Shown: positions 18,201-26,300 of the stretch, piece by piece
Layout: every line of letters starts with the position of its first letter
Numbering within the stretch: the stretch's first letter is position 1
Origin: Bacteroidetes bacterium OLB10
GTDB lineage: Bacteria > Bacteroidota > Bacteroidia > AKYH767-A > OLB10
Reading direction: 5' to 3'
NCBI GenBank assembly: GCA_001567275.1
Contig: LNBX01000043.1
Location: 1 to 44,350 of the forward strand
Length of the DNA: 44,350 bases
The notes under the pieces: model-generated
The model's database searches: none
What the model was told of the DNA's origin: nothing
What the model saw: only the letters and a program-made list of their open reading frames with translations
Program-made: the position numbers and the translations under genes

Positions 18201-18429
18201 CCGGAGAATTATTTCTGTAGGTTAACTCCTCATTGCCTGAAATCACATTCGTTTGAATGTTCAAATCAGCTTTAATGTGATAGTAAACATCCTGCTGCCA
18301 GTATCCCTGATAAGGCGCTCTGTTTTTCCAATAATATTTGTTTTCCGGTGAAGTGTATCGTGTCATTTGCGCAACAGATGAAACTGAAACTAACAACACT
18401 GATAACAGTAAGGTAAAAGTTTTCTGCAT
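15229..18429 (-). CDS. M1 family metallopeptidase fused to an Omp85-like beta-barrel
   Basis: A 1066-residue protein with a signal peptide (cut near VSSVAQ). Residues about 45-560 are an M1 aminopeptidase: the GMEYP exopeptidase motif (363-367) and the zinc site HEIGH (385-389) with E408 nineteen residues after the second His. From about 650 to the end the sequence changes to beta strands rich in Trp, Tyr and Gly. This part contains GGGLNLRGYAGYL (LRGY at 933-936, the place of the (V/L)RG(F/Y) loop-6 motif of Omp85 barrels), VYLFADAGSMV, and a C-terminal RTF ending in Phe. Its ~380 residues are enough for a 16-strand barrel. This suggests a peptidase domain tethered to the outer membrane. An operator-like palindrome overlaps its promoter. 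Confidence 0.85.
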   Translation of the reverse strand: MQKTFTLLLSVLLVSVSSVAQMTRYTSPENKYYWKNRAPYQGYWQQDVYYHIKADLNIQTNVISGNEELTYRNNSPDTLRFVFFHLYQNSFTPGSYLDDLNKANNRKIKYGQYESKGLGTEILSLTTTFINGRAFEASLQKEIDYSIMKVMLPEPLLPGNEIVFQINFKTYYDTGSQRRRMQMYESWGFKHYNGCQWYPKISVYDARNGWDINQHLGREFYGDFGDFDVELTFPNNYVVEATGILTNEKEVLPDDLKSKLSIKNFKNKPYGEAPGTVIPADGTSKTWKYHAENVHDFAFTADPTYRIDEVIWNGIKCVAIAQEPHCAGWQNAASYAARIIEVYSKDFGMYAYPKIVVADARDGMEYPMLTMDNGSDPGYRSLLCHEIGHNWFYAMVGNNETYRAFMDEGFTQFINAWALERLEGYYFKQRVTRWLDQKITTPMNQQYYTVYGPYLRAALSDEDGFINTHSDMFNSALGHGGGYSMVYRKTATMLYNLQYVLGDSLFSKAMQHYFHQWKFCHPYPEDFRNSITQVAQTDLSWFFDQWIETDKKLDYKICGIKNSDSENGYIIKFKRKQRMQSPIDFTVISNCGLKYDYHIPNKWFIKQTDATILPKWEGWDKLRETYSAHVHIPCGIKSVMIDTTDRLGDCYQIDNTWPRPYKLVFDKWQKPNYSDWKNYVFYMRPALWFNNYDGLKIGIHAESNYLNIRHIFSGDVWINTTVGQNSLSPNADINKNDPASFRLNYKTPLNFISKNVSAWIGGGMLDGLTFFKSGAQLDALKYNLQFFSEYKFLYRRNTNTLEYLLYPDEWQSALYNTSLTIGVRKSYELNNFRGQSVLQMTSASFLSDYAYSKISLTNTEYATTGKIDWRMRVFAQYGYGSSVPSESALYMAGANGEEMMDNEWIRSRAFVPYSWLGYGDRINHFQQGGGLNLRGYAGYLMPVNKDGEQNYFYKGLSGASASVEMDLDRLVNFKPSFTRNWLKMDVYLFADAGSMVNTNSKETMKWTNLKADGGIGAALTIKKFRRFNAIKPVTLRCDFPLLINSVPAAEGDYFKLRYVIGIGRTF

Positions 18430-18443
18430 AAATAAATGTATCT

Positions 18444-18468
18444 GACCGGCAAATTTAAATTTCCGGTC
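18444..18468 (-). promoter_or_regulatory. palindrome overlapping the -7 box of the M1 peptidase gene
   Basis: The arms GACCGG (18444-18449) and CCGGTC (18463-18468) flank an AAATTTAAATTT core, a near-perfect palindrome with one unpaired base. On the minus strand, TAAATTTG (18450-18457) matches the -7 consensus TAnnTTTG, 21 nt before the ATG at 18429, so the promoter lies inside the palindrome. This looks like an operator. The 240 nt between it and the TPR gene (18469-18710) contain nothing else I recognise. Confidence 0.5.
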
Positions 18469-18710
18469 GAATCTAATGTAATTTAAGTAATGATTGCGTT
18501 GATTTGGCTCGTAAAATTGTGCTTTAAACTAAAGCATGAAGAGTTATGATTAAACAATTCAATAAGTACACAGTTATTATAGCTGTTATTCAATAACAGA
18601 AGATGCATTCAACTTAACAAAAAGTGTAAATCAATTTAATTTTATGCAATTTATTACGCAATGAAAAATCCAATTTCCATTCTTTTACAGAATAGCATTG
18701 TTGGTGCAAA

Positions 18711-19212
18711 TTAAATATACTTCTTCTTGATATCGCAGCGTTTCAGAGCAGCTTCAGCTTCTTCAAGCAATGTATTGGACAGGGTAGAGGTGAGGCATTT
18801 TTTATAGTATCCTGCAGCGTCATTTATTTTGCTCTGCATTTCGTAAAGGTTACCATACAATAAATAAGACATATCTTTTCTAACCTCAGAAATTTCCATA
18901 GCCCTGTTGAGGATGGATAATGCTTCAGCATATCTCTCCTGATTCAATAATAGTCTTGCATAATTGAGTAAACCTTCAGCAGGCACATCTGCTAAAGCCA
19001 TTGCAGATTTGAAACTTTCCTCAGCGGTGACTGAATTATTTAGTTTTTCGAAAAATATTTCTGCCTTCATGACAAATGCCTTGCTGAAGTCAGGAAAAAC
19101 TTTTATTAATTCGTCAATAGTATCCAATGCTTCAGGCAGTTTGCCTTCGGCAAGTAATTGCTTTGCAGCAAAAAGTATTTTTTTCAGCTTCAGCAGATGC
19201 TGCTAAATTCAT
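18711..19212 (-). pseudogene. TPR-repeat protein, frameshifted in an A7 tract
   Basis: The open frame from a TTG at 19127 encodes TPR-type helices (AFVMKAEIFFEKLNNSVTAE, LLNYARLLLNQERYAEALSI, YLLYGNLYEMQSKINDAAGY). If one base is removed from the homopolymer at 19178-19184 (T7 on +, A7 on the coding strand), the frame extends back to an ATG at 19212. It then reads MNLAASAEAEKILFAAKQLL followed by AEGKLPEALDTIDELI, a further perfect TPR helix pair. The span of 502 nt is one more than a multiple of three. TPR proteins are protein-protein interaction scaffolds; the partner is unknown. There is no signal peptide, so it is probably cytoplasmic. It lies about 100 nt downstream of murF. Confidence 0.7.
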
Positions 19213-19314
19213 ATACAGGACACTATTAAATTCATTTATACGACAAAGTCCGGATCAGGTTACACCTCATCCTTGGCAATATACGTGCAAAATCAAGGCC
19301 TTGTCAAGGAAGAA

Positions 19315-20607
19315 TCAGAGCGATTCCAAAACTTTTTCCATTTTTGAACCACGGCTACCTTTAACCAAAATGGAAGTATTTTTGAGCGGATGTTTTGACA
19401 GATAGTCCTTTGCATCATCTGATGTAACAAATCTCAAAGCTGTTTCCTGTAAAGTTGTATTCAAAAAATTTTTGCCTACCAGAATCAACAAATCTTTATC
19501 AATATGTGAAATGATATCTATAATGCGTTGATGCTCTTTGGCCGAATCTTCGCCAAGTTCCAGCATTTCGCCAAGTATGAGGGCTTTTTTCCCTTCATAA
19601 TTTTCTTCAAAATTGTTTAATGCAGCTTCCATACTGGTAGGGTTGGCATTATAAGCATCCAGAATGATGGTATTACTGCCTTTGTTTATTATTTGTGACC
19701 GCTGATTGTCGGGTGAATAATTTTCTATCGCATCTTTTATGAGTGCCGGTTCTACTCCAAAATGGCTGCCGATACAAATAGCGGCCATTAAGTTTTCGAG
19801 ATTATATTCACCTGTTAAGTGTGTTTGTATTTCATTCTGAAACTGACCGTCCTTATACCATTTAATTCGTAAAAATGGCTGTGAATTTATCATCTCGCCA
19901 TATACATGTTTTGCAGCGGCAGTGCCATAATATATCAGGTTTTTATATCCATCACATTTACCTTTCAGAATGTCATTTTCATAACGACAAAAGATTATTC
20001 CATTGTTTGATTTCAGGTAATCATACATTTCGGTTTTTCCTTTTATTACTCCTTCAATTCCACCAAATCCTTCCAGATGGGCTTTACCAATATTGGTTAT
20101 CATTCCCATATCAGGCATTGCAATTTGACACAATGCGGCTATTTCATTTTGATGATTAGCACCCATTTCAATCACGGCAAACTCATGTGTATGATTGAGT
20201 CGAAGCAGGGTAAGTGGAACACCAATATGATTGTTGAGATTGCCTTGCGTAAACAGCGTATTATATTTCTTGTTTAAAACAGCACTTATCAGTTCTTTAG
20301 TAGTTGTTTTTCCATTGCTGCCGGTGAGTGCCAGTACCGGAATCTTATGATGCATCCGGTGAAAAGTAGCCAGTTCCTGAAGAGTTTGTAATGCATCTTT
20401 CACTCTAAAAACATGGCTGTTATCAGAAAACTCATCTGAATCAGCAACGCATGCAATGGCACCGTTTTCAAGTGCTGTTGACACAAACTTATTACCGTCA
20501 AAAGAGGGGCCTTTAAGGGCAAAAAACAAATTACCGGATTGTAATTTTCTCGTATCAGTGCAAACTCCGGTTGAGTTCAGAAAAGTGGTATATAGTTTTT
20601 CAATCAT
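19315..20607 (-). CDS. murF: UDP-N-acetylmuramoyl-tripeptide--D-alanyl-D-alanine ligase
   Basis: A 430-residue Mur ligase of normal length. Visible motifs are the N-terminal uridine-binding region (TDTRKLQSGNLFFALKG), the ATP-binding loop LALTGSNGKTTTKELI, the E-x-GAN segment FAVIEMGANHQNEIA, the motif LDAYNANPTSMEAAL and LILGEMLELGEDS. It adds D-Ala-D-Ala to the UDP-MurNAc-tripeptide in the cytoplasm, the last soluble step of peptidoglycan precursor synthesis. It follows gldJ, separated by a strong intrinsic terminator, so it is probably transcribed from its own or a read-through promoter. Proximity of murF to gldJ is, to my memory, seen in other Bacteroidota. Confidence 0.95.
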   Translation of the reverse strand: MIEKLYTTFLNSTGVCTDTRKLQSGNLFFALKGPSFDGNKFVSTALENGAIACVADSDEFSDNSHVFRVKDALQTLQELATFHRMHHKIPVLALTGSNGKTTTKELISAVLNKKYNTLFTQGNLNNHIGVPLTLLRLNHTHEFAVIEMGANHQNEIAALCQIAMPDMGMITNIGKAHLEGFGGIEGVIKGKTEMYDYLKSNNGIIFCRYENDILKGKCDGYKNLIYYGTAAAKHVYGEMINSQPFLRIKWYKDGQFQNEIQTHLTGEYNLENLMAAICIGSHFGVEPALIKDAIENYSPDNQRSQIINKGSNTIILDAYNANPTSMEAALNNFEENYEGKKALILGEMLELGEDSAKEHQRIIDIISHIDKDLLILVGKNFLNTTLQETALRFVTSDDAKDYLSKHPLKNTSILVKGSRGSKMEKVLESL

Positions 20608-20624
20608 ATAATAATCACAAAAAA

Positions 20625-20649
20625 TAAAGCCCCAAAATAAGGGGCTTTA
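20625..20649 (-). terminator. intrinsic terminator of gldJ
   Basis: The arms TAAAGCCCC (20625-20633) and GGGGCTTTA (20641-20649) form a 9-bp stem with a 7-nt loop. On the minus strand the stem is followed by TTTTTT. It sits between the gldJ stop and the murF start. Confidence 0.85.
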
Positions 20650-20673
20650 CATGAAGTTAAAAATTCTTTTAAA

Positions 20674-22122
20674 TTATCCTTTACCGTTTTTTTTCTGGTT
20701 GAAGCCAACAGGACTTCCTACGCGAACCATAGAGCAACGGAATCCAATCCAGTCTGTTGATTGTTTCTGATCCAGATAACGTCTTGTTCCCGGGGATAAC
20801 CAATATGCACGGTCTTTCCAGGAGCCGCCTTTTATCACATGCACATTATCATCAATCAGCGAAGTTATTCCGGTTTTGTATTCAATATTGTCAGGTTCAT
20901 CGCCATCAAGGTCGTTGATATAATCAGCTTTTGTATAGTTTCTGCGACCTTCATTTTCTTTTTCATCCACCTCTCTCCAAATCAATCTACCCAAACTGTC
21001 TTTTTCCACATCCTGACCTTCTTCGTCAAGTAATTGTGTTACAAAAACGTTTCCTCTGTAAGGATTGAAATCATCCATATCTTCAGGAGATAACGGGCGA
21101 TAGACGTCTTTAACCCATTCTGATACGTTGCCTGCCATATTATATAAGCCATAATCATTGGGCAGATAAGAGAAAATAGGAGCAGGACGGTCAGCATTAT
21201 CATTTAATGCACCTGCAGTACCCATCATATCACCCCGACCACGCTTAAAGTTGGCTAACATTTCACCTTTATATTTCTCTGACGAGTTACGTACTACGTG
21301 ACCATTCCATGGATAAATTTTACGATCAGTTACACGCTCATAAACGGTATTACCAATAAGTCCTAATGCAGCATATTCCCACTCAGCCTCTGTAGGCAAC
21401 TCATATCGTGGAAGTAAAATACCATCTTCCATACGAACATTACGTACATCACGATTAGGATTCAAATCTCTGAGTTTACTTTTTACAAGACCTTCATACT
21501 GTCCCGCAAGGTATGCATCAGTATTGAAGTTATCTTCGTTTACCTGAGCAGGGTTCACCCTTAATATACCCTCACGGATAAGGATTTGTTCATTCACCCT
21601 GTCGGTACGCCAGCTTGCAAAGTCGTTAGCCTGAAGCCAATTTACACCAACCACAGGGTAATACTGATATGCCGGATGGCGAAGATATAACTCAACCATT
21701 GGTTCATTGTAACCTAATTTACTCCTCCATACCAAGGTGTCAGGCAATGCTTTTTTATACACTTCAGGATAATCTGTGCCATATACCCTGTCGAGCCAGT
21801 ACAGATATTCCAGATAATGTACGTTTGCAATTTCTGTTTCATCCATATAGAATGAAGATACTGTTACACGTCTGGGGATATTATCCCAGTTGTAATTAAT
21901 CTCCTGTTCTGTACGGCCCATTGCAAAAGTACCTCCTTCTATCAGGATAAGACCGGGACCGGTTTCCTGTTCGGTATAAGGAGTTACTTCAAATCCACCG
22001 TTTTTCTCATCATTATACTTCCAGCCGGTGGTTGCAGATTTTTCCTTCTGTTTGCAGGCATTTAAGGCTACAAGGGCAAACGCTGCCAGAGCCAGGGTTT
22101 TTGCATTTTTACAGAAATTCAT
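20674..22122 (-). CDS. gldJ: gliding-motility / T9SS-associated lipoprotein GldJ
   Basis: A 482-residue lipoprotein; the ATG at 22122 gives a good signal (MNFCKNAKTLALAAFALVALNAC, C23), better than an upstream GTG at 22140. The mature part is a formylglycine-generating-enzyme (SUMF1)-like domain: LILIEGGTFAMGRTEQEI, SFYMDETEIANVHYLEYLYW, LPTEAEWEYAALG, GNVSEWVKDVYRP and GGSWKDRAYWLSPGTRRYLD. The GWKYNDEKNGGFEV start and the WRTDRVNEQIL segment match GldJ rather than GldK. GldJ is an outer-membrane lipoprotein needed for stability of the T9SS core protein GldK and for gliding. The porP-like gene lies 42 nt upstream on the same strand, and porU-porV diverge beyond it. Confidence 0.9.
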   Translation of the reverse strand: MNFCKNAKTLALAAFALVALNACKQKEKSATTGWKYNDEKNGGFEVTPYTEQETGPGLILIEGGTFAMGRTEQEINYNWDNIPRRVTVSSFYMDETEIANVHYLEYLYWLDRVYGTDYPEVYKKALPDTLVWRSKLGYNEPMVELYLRHPAYQYYPVVGVNWLQANDFASWRTDRVNEQILIREGILRVNPAQVNEDNFNTDAYLAGQYEGLVKSKLRDLNPNRDVRNVRMEDGILLPRYELPTEAEWEYAALGLIGNTVYERVTDRKIYPWNGHVVRNSSEKYKGEMLANFKRGRGDMMGTAGALNDNADRPAPIFSYLPNDYGLYNMAGNVSEWVKDVYRPLSPEDMDDFNPYRGNVFVTQLLDEEGQDVEKDSLGRLIWREVDEKENEGRRNYTKADYINDLDGDEPDNIEYKTGITSLIDDNVHVIKGGSWKDRAYWLSPGTRRYLDQKQSTDWIGFRCSMVRVGSPVGFNQKKNGKG

Positions 22123-22163
22123 GTTTGTATGTTTAAACACTTGTGGTTATTGACTTCTTTAAA

Positions 22164-23162
22164 CTAAAATGTTGGACAACTTATTGCTTTAAATCGTTTT
22201 TTCTTTGGACGACATTCAAACTGCAAACCTAAAGAAATTTCATGAGATCCGGCCGTAACATTGTTATTTAATTTAGAAACGGTAACATCGTAGGAATAAC
22301 CGAACTTAAACAGGTCTTTTTGTATCCCGATGAGGGCAATGAAACTGTCGCTAGATAAGAATTTCTTGCCGGTATAACCTCTGTACCAGATTCCACCTAC
22401 AATCGGTGATTTTATTACATACAATCCAAAATTGAACTGATTGAACCCTTGTTGCTGCTGATACAGGAAATTAGGCGATATGAAGGTTCCTTCCATACGT
22501 CCTTTATATGTTGATGCTCCTCTTAAAGGAAGTAAAGCACCTACGTGAACTGTATATTTTCGGGGTAATGGACTTGAGCCTTCTACAATGAAAGCCTGAT
22601 CAGGTTCGGTGATGTGATGTACAGCAAAACCTCCGTAAACTTTTGAGCTGTATCCGATAATTCCTGCTGAAAAATCGGCAAAGCCTCTCTTTTCGGCCGG
22701 GCGTACCTCCTGTGTTGGGAATACATATCCATAACGCGGATCAATCATATCACCAAATGTCAGCTTATCCCAGTCTAATTTTTCCTGAAAATAGGTTGCC
22801 TGCAAACCGGCACGAATAGAGAAATTTCGGTTGATGTTGAGGTTATAAGAATAAATTCCTGAAAAAGTTGAAGTATTCAGTGTTCCGTTTCCTGCTTTAT
22901 CATTCATTATTATCAGGCCAAGACCTCCTGACAGTGCTTCAACATGTTGGTCGTAAGAGGCACTTAATGTAATGAAGGTTTTATTCAATCCGGGCCATTG
23001 ATTACGATAGTTAAGAGCCAAACGCGGACATCTTACAGAGCCGGCAAATGCTGGATTGAGGTAAATGGGGTTGGCGTAAAACTGCGAAAACTGCGGATCC
23101 TGGCCGTAAGAACATACCGCTTCCATGCATAGAAATAAGCCTAATATCAGACGCTTTATCAT
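22164..23162 (-). CDS. PorP/SprF family T9SS outer-membrane protein
   Basis: A 332-residue protein with a signal peptide (cut after CSYGQ). It begins with the family hallmark QDPQFSQFYANPIYLNPAFAG, followed by CPRLALNYRNQWPGL and beta strands characteristic of the PorP/SprF barrel (GGLGLIIMNDKAGNGTLNT, FSAGIIGYSSKVYGGFAVHH). PorP-like proteins are outer-membrane components of, or substrate-specific partners for, the T9SS, helping to anchor or export particular cargo. It is probably cotranscribed with gldJ (42-nt gap) and divergent from porU. Several paralogues usually exist per genome, so I do not assign a specific symbol. Confidence 0.9.
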   Translation of the reverse strand: MIKRLILGLFLCMEAVCSYGQDPQFSQFYANPIYLNPAFAGSVRCPRLALNYRNQWPGLNKTFITLSASYDQHVEALSGGLGLIIMNDKAGNGTLNTSTFSGIYSYNLNINRNFSIRAGLQATYFQEKLDWDKLTFGDMIDPRYGYVFPTQEVRPAEKRGFADFSAGIIGYSSKVYGGFAVHHITEPDQAFIVEGSSPLPRKYTVHVGALLPLRGASTYKGRMEGTFISPNFLYQQQQGFNQFNFGLYVIKSPIVGGIWYRGYTGKKFLSSDSFIALIGIQKDLFKFGYSYDVTVSKLNNNVTAGSHEISLGLQFECRPKKKRFKAISCPTF

Positions 23163-23242
23163 AGTTTATATGGATTTAAACTATAACTTATACGCATTTT
23201 ACGAAAATGGTTACGAATCAATGTATTTTTTTTGATGGTTTT

Positions 23243-23250
23243 CAAACTTA
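23243..23250 (-). promoter_or_regulatory. -7 box for the porP-like/gldJ unit
   Basis: On the minus strand this reads TAAGTTTG (TAnnTTTG), about 81 nt before the start codon at 23162. A second match, TATTTTTG on the minus strand at 23258-23265, is an alternative. Confidence 0.4.
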
Positions 23251-23334
23251 GCGGTAACAAAAATAAGAATTAATTATTTCAAATTCAAAACAAAATAAAA
23301 TTGATTATTACAAGTTACTTACATCGTTATTCAC

Positions 23335-23356
23335 GTTCAAAAACTTATTTTTGAAC
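23335..23356 (+). promoter_or_regulatory. inverted repeat containing the porU -7 box
   Basis: GTTCAAAAA (23335-23343) and TTTTTGAAC (23348-23356) form a perfect 9-bp inverted repeat around CTTA. TATTTTTG at 23346-23353 inside it matches the -7 consensus and lies 17 nt before the porU ATG. It could serve as both core promoter and regulator binding site. Confidence 0.45.
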
Positions 23357-23370
23357 CCCATTGCCAAATC

Positions 23371-26300
23371 ATGAAGAGAAAAATCTTACTTTTTATCCTG
23401 TTACTATTCATTGTACAAAGCAATTTTGCACAAAGAACAGCTAAGGCTATACAGGACCATTTATACGAAATAACCTGGAAACAGGATTTGAAAATAAATG
23501 GAATTAACCTCCTGAATTTTGAAAACTGTTATTATAAACCTGATCAGTTATTGCCTTATTTTTCAGTTACATTACCTCTGACAGGTAATTATGCCGGTTA
23601 TCGTGCTGAATTGATGAACGAAAAGTATGAAACCATTGATTATTCAGTCAAAAACATTCCTGAAAACATTCAGATTACAGTTATTCCTTCTTTTTATAAA
23701 GGCAAAGCGTCCGCTTATATTGAATTTATTCCGGTAAGGAAAAGTCCCATTTCAGGTAAAATAGAAAGACTTGTTTCTTTTGAGATAAAGCTAATTAAAG
23801 ATGTATCGGCAACTTTTCATAATACAACTGCAACACAGCGAACGTATGCTGCGAACTCTGTTTTGTCATCAGGTGACTGGTATAAAATATCAGTTACTGA
23901 AGATGGGGTTTATCAACTTACCTATGATTTTCTGAAGAACAAACTCAACATGGATTTGTCTTCTTCCTCTCCGGCAAATTTCAGGTTGTTTGGTAACGGA
24001 GGAGGAATTCTGCCAATGCTTAATTCTGATTTCCGTTATGATGATTTGCAGGAAAATGCAGTTTACGTTTATGACGGTGGCACATCAGGTAAATGGGACG
24101 ATCAGGACTATGTACTTTTTTACGGACAATCACCTGTACAATGGCGATATAATACCACACAAAACAGGTTTACGCATCAGGCAAATTATTATTCTGATTC
24201 AACTTTTTATTTTGTTACTGTTAATGGCGGAACAGGTTCACCCAAACGTATTCAGCAAACATCTTCACTCAATGTAACTCCTGATTTTGTGGTAAATTCT
24301 TTTGATGATTATCAGGTGCATGAATTGGATAAAACCAACTTTATCAAGTCGGGACGAAATTTTTACGGAGAAGCATTTGATATTAGCCCTACTCAGACAT
24401 TTAACTTTACATTTCCGAATATTTTACAACAGAATGTTTTATTTAAAACGAATTATGCAGCCCATTCACCGGGTGTGACAAGTTCTGTTGTTGCTCGTTA
24501 TCAAAGTCAGAATTTGTTTTCGGGTAGCTACAGCACCGGAGTAGTTTATACCGATGATTATGCTGCCGAAAAAACCGGAACTACTACTTTCATGCCTTCA
24601 GCCGGAGATAATATTTCCATTGCTTATACATTCACCGCAGGCAATTCAAGTTGCATCGGTTATCTTGATTTTATAGAGTTGCAGGCTCGCAGAGCACTCA
24701 CCTTTGCCAATACCAACAACAAGGATCAGATGTTTTTCAGAGACCTGAACTCTACAGGTTCAGGAAAAACAGCTCAGTTCAACATTGCATCAGCTCCGGC
24801 AAGTATGGTGGTATGGAATGTTACTGACAGAATAAATGTGAAGCAACAGATACTCAATAATGGAAGTTTTATTGCTGCAGCGGATTCTCTTCAGCAATAT
24901 GTTGCCTTTGGAGGAACTAATTTTTTTAATGCCGGTGCTGTAGGAAGAATTGACAACCAGAATCTGCATGCACTGTCGCAAGCCGATATGATTATTGTGA
25001 CTCATCCTCTTTTTGAGAGTGAAGCTAACCGAATTGCCGATATGCATCGTACTCAGGATAACTTATCTGTGCATGTGGTTAGAACGGATCAAATTTACAA
25101 TGAGTTTTCTTCGGGGGCGCAGGATATAGCCGGCATACGCGATTTTGTAAAAATGTTTTATGACAGAGGCATCAGTAATGGTACAGAACCAAAATATCTT
25201 TTGCTTTTTGGTGATGGATCGTATGATAATAAATACAGATTGGCGAACAACTCGAATTTTATACCCACTTTCGAATCGGAGAATTCATATTCTTACCTGA
25301 GTTCATTTGTTGCAGATGATTTTTACGGATTAATGGATGACAATGAAGGGTTATGCAGTGCATCAGAACAAATTGATATTGGCGTAGGTCGTTTTGTAGT
25401 GCAAACTACGGAAGAAGCAAAAACTGTAGTTGACAAAACTATTTCATATACATCGTTGCCCGTTCAGACTAACTGCTGTGATGGAGGAGGAGGAACTTTA
25501 GGCGATTGGCGCAACGTGCTCACTTTTGTTGCTGACGATGAGGACGGAATGATGCATGTTGGCCCTGCGGAATCCATTTCAAATTATATTAAAACCAATC
25601 ACGGAGTTTATAATATTGATAAGATTTATCTGGATGCATACAAGCAGGTATCAACACCGGCTGGTCAGCGTTATCCTGATGTGAATGATGCCATCAATAA
25701 GCGAATTAATAAAGGTACACTCATAATGAATTATGTAGGGCATGGTGGCGAAACCGGTTGGGCCGAGGAGCGTGTACTTACCAATGACGATATCAATTCA
25801 TGGAGTAATATCAATAAGCTTTCGGTATTTATCACTGCCACTTGTGAGTTCAGCAGATGGGATGACCCTGCCCGGGTTTCTTCAGGTGAAAAAATTCTTT
25901 TAAGTTCTGCCGGTGGTGGTGTGGCATTGTTTTCTACAACACGATTGGTATTTGCAAGCAGCAATGCCGTGCTCAATATGTCACTCATCAAACACATGTT
26001 TGACGACCCTGAACCGCGGCTTGGCGATATAATGGTGGCCAGCAAAAATGATCCTGGAAATCTCAACCTGAATACGCGTAATTTCAGTTTGCTTGGTGAT
26101 CCTGCAATCCGACTTCATTATCCTAAATTTAATATTGAAGCAACAAGCGTAAATGCTCAGCCTTTGGTGGCTTTGAATGATACACTGAGTGCACTGAGCA
26201 AAGTAACCATAGGAGGCAGAATTACCAAAGGCGGACAACTGCAATCTGATTTCAACGGTTTTATTTATCCTACGGTTTACGATAAATATTCCAATATACC

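Noticed and set aside
19212..19314. Upstream extension of the TPR frame beyond the ATG at 19212
   Set aside because: After frame repair the frame stays open for about 23 codons further upstream, to a TGA, but that stretch offers no better ATG and its sequence is not TPR-like, so 19212 was kept as the start.
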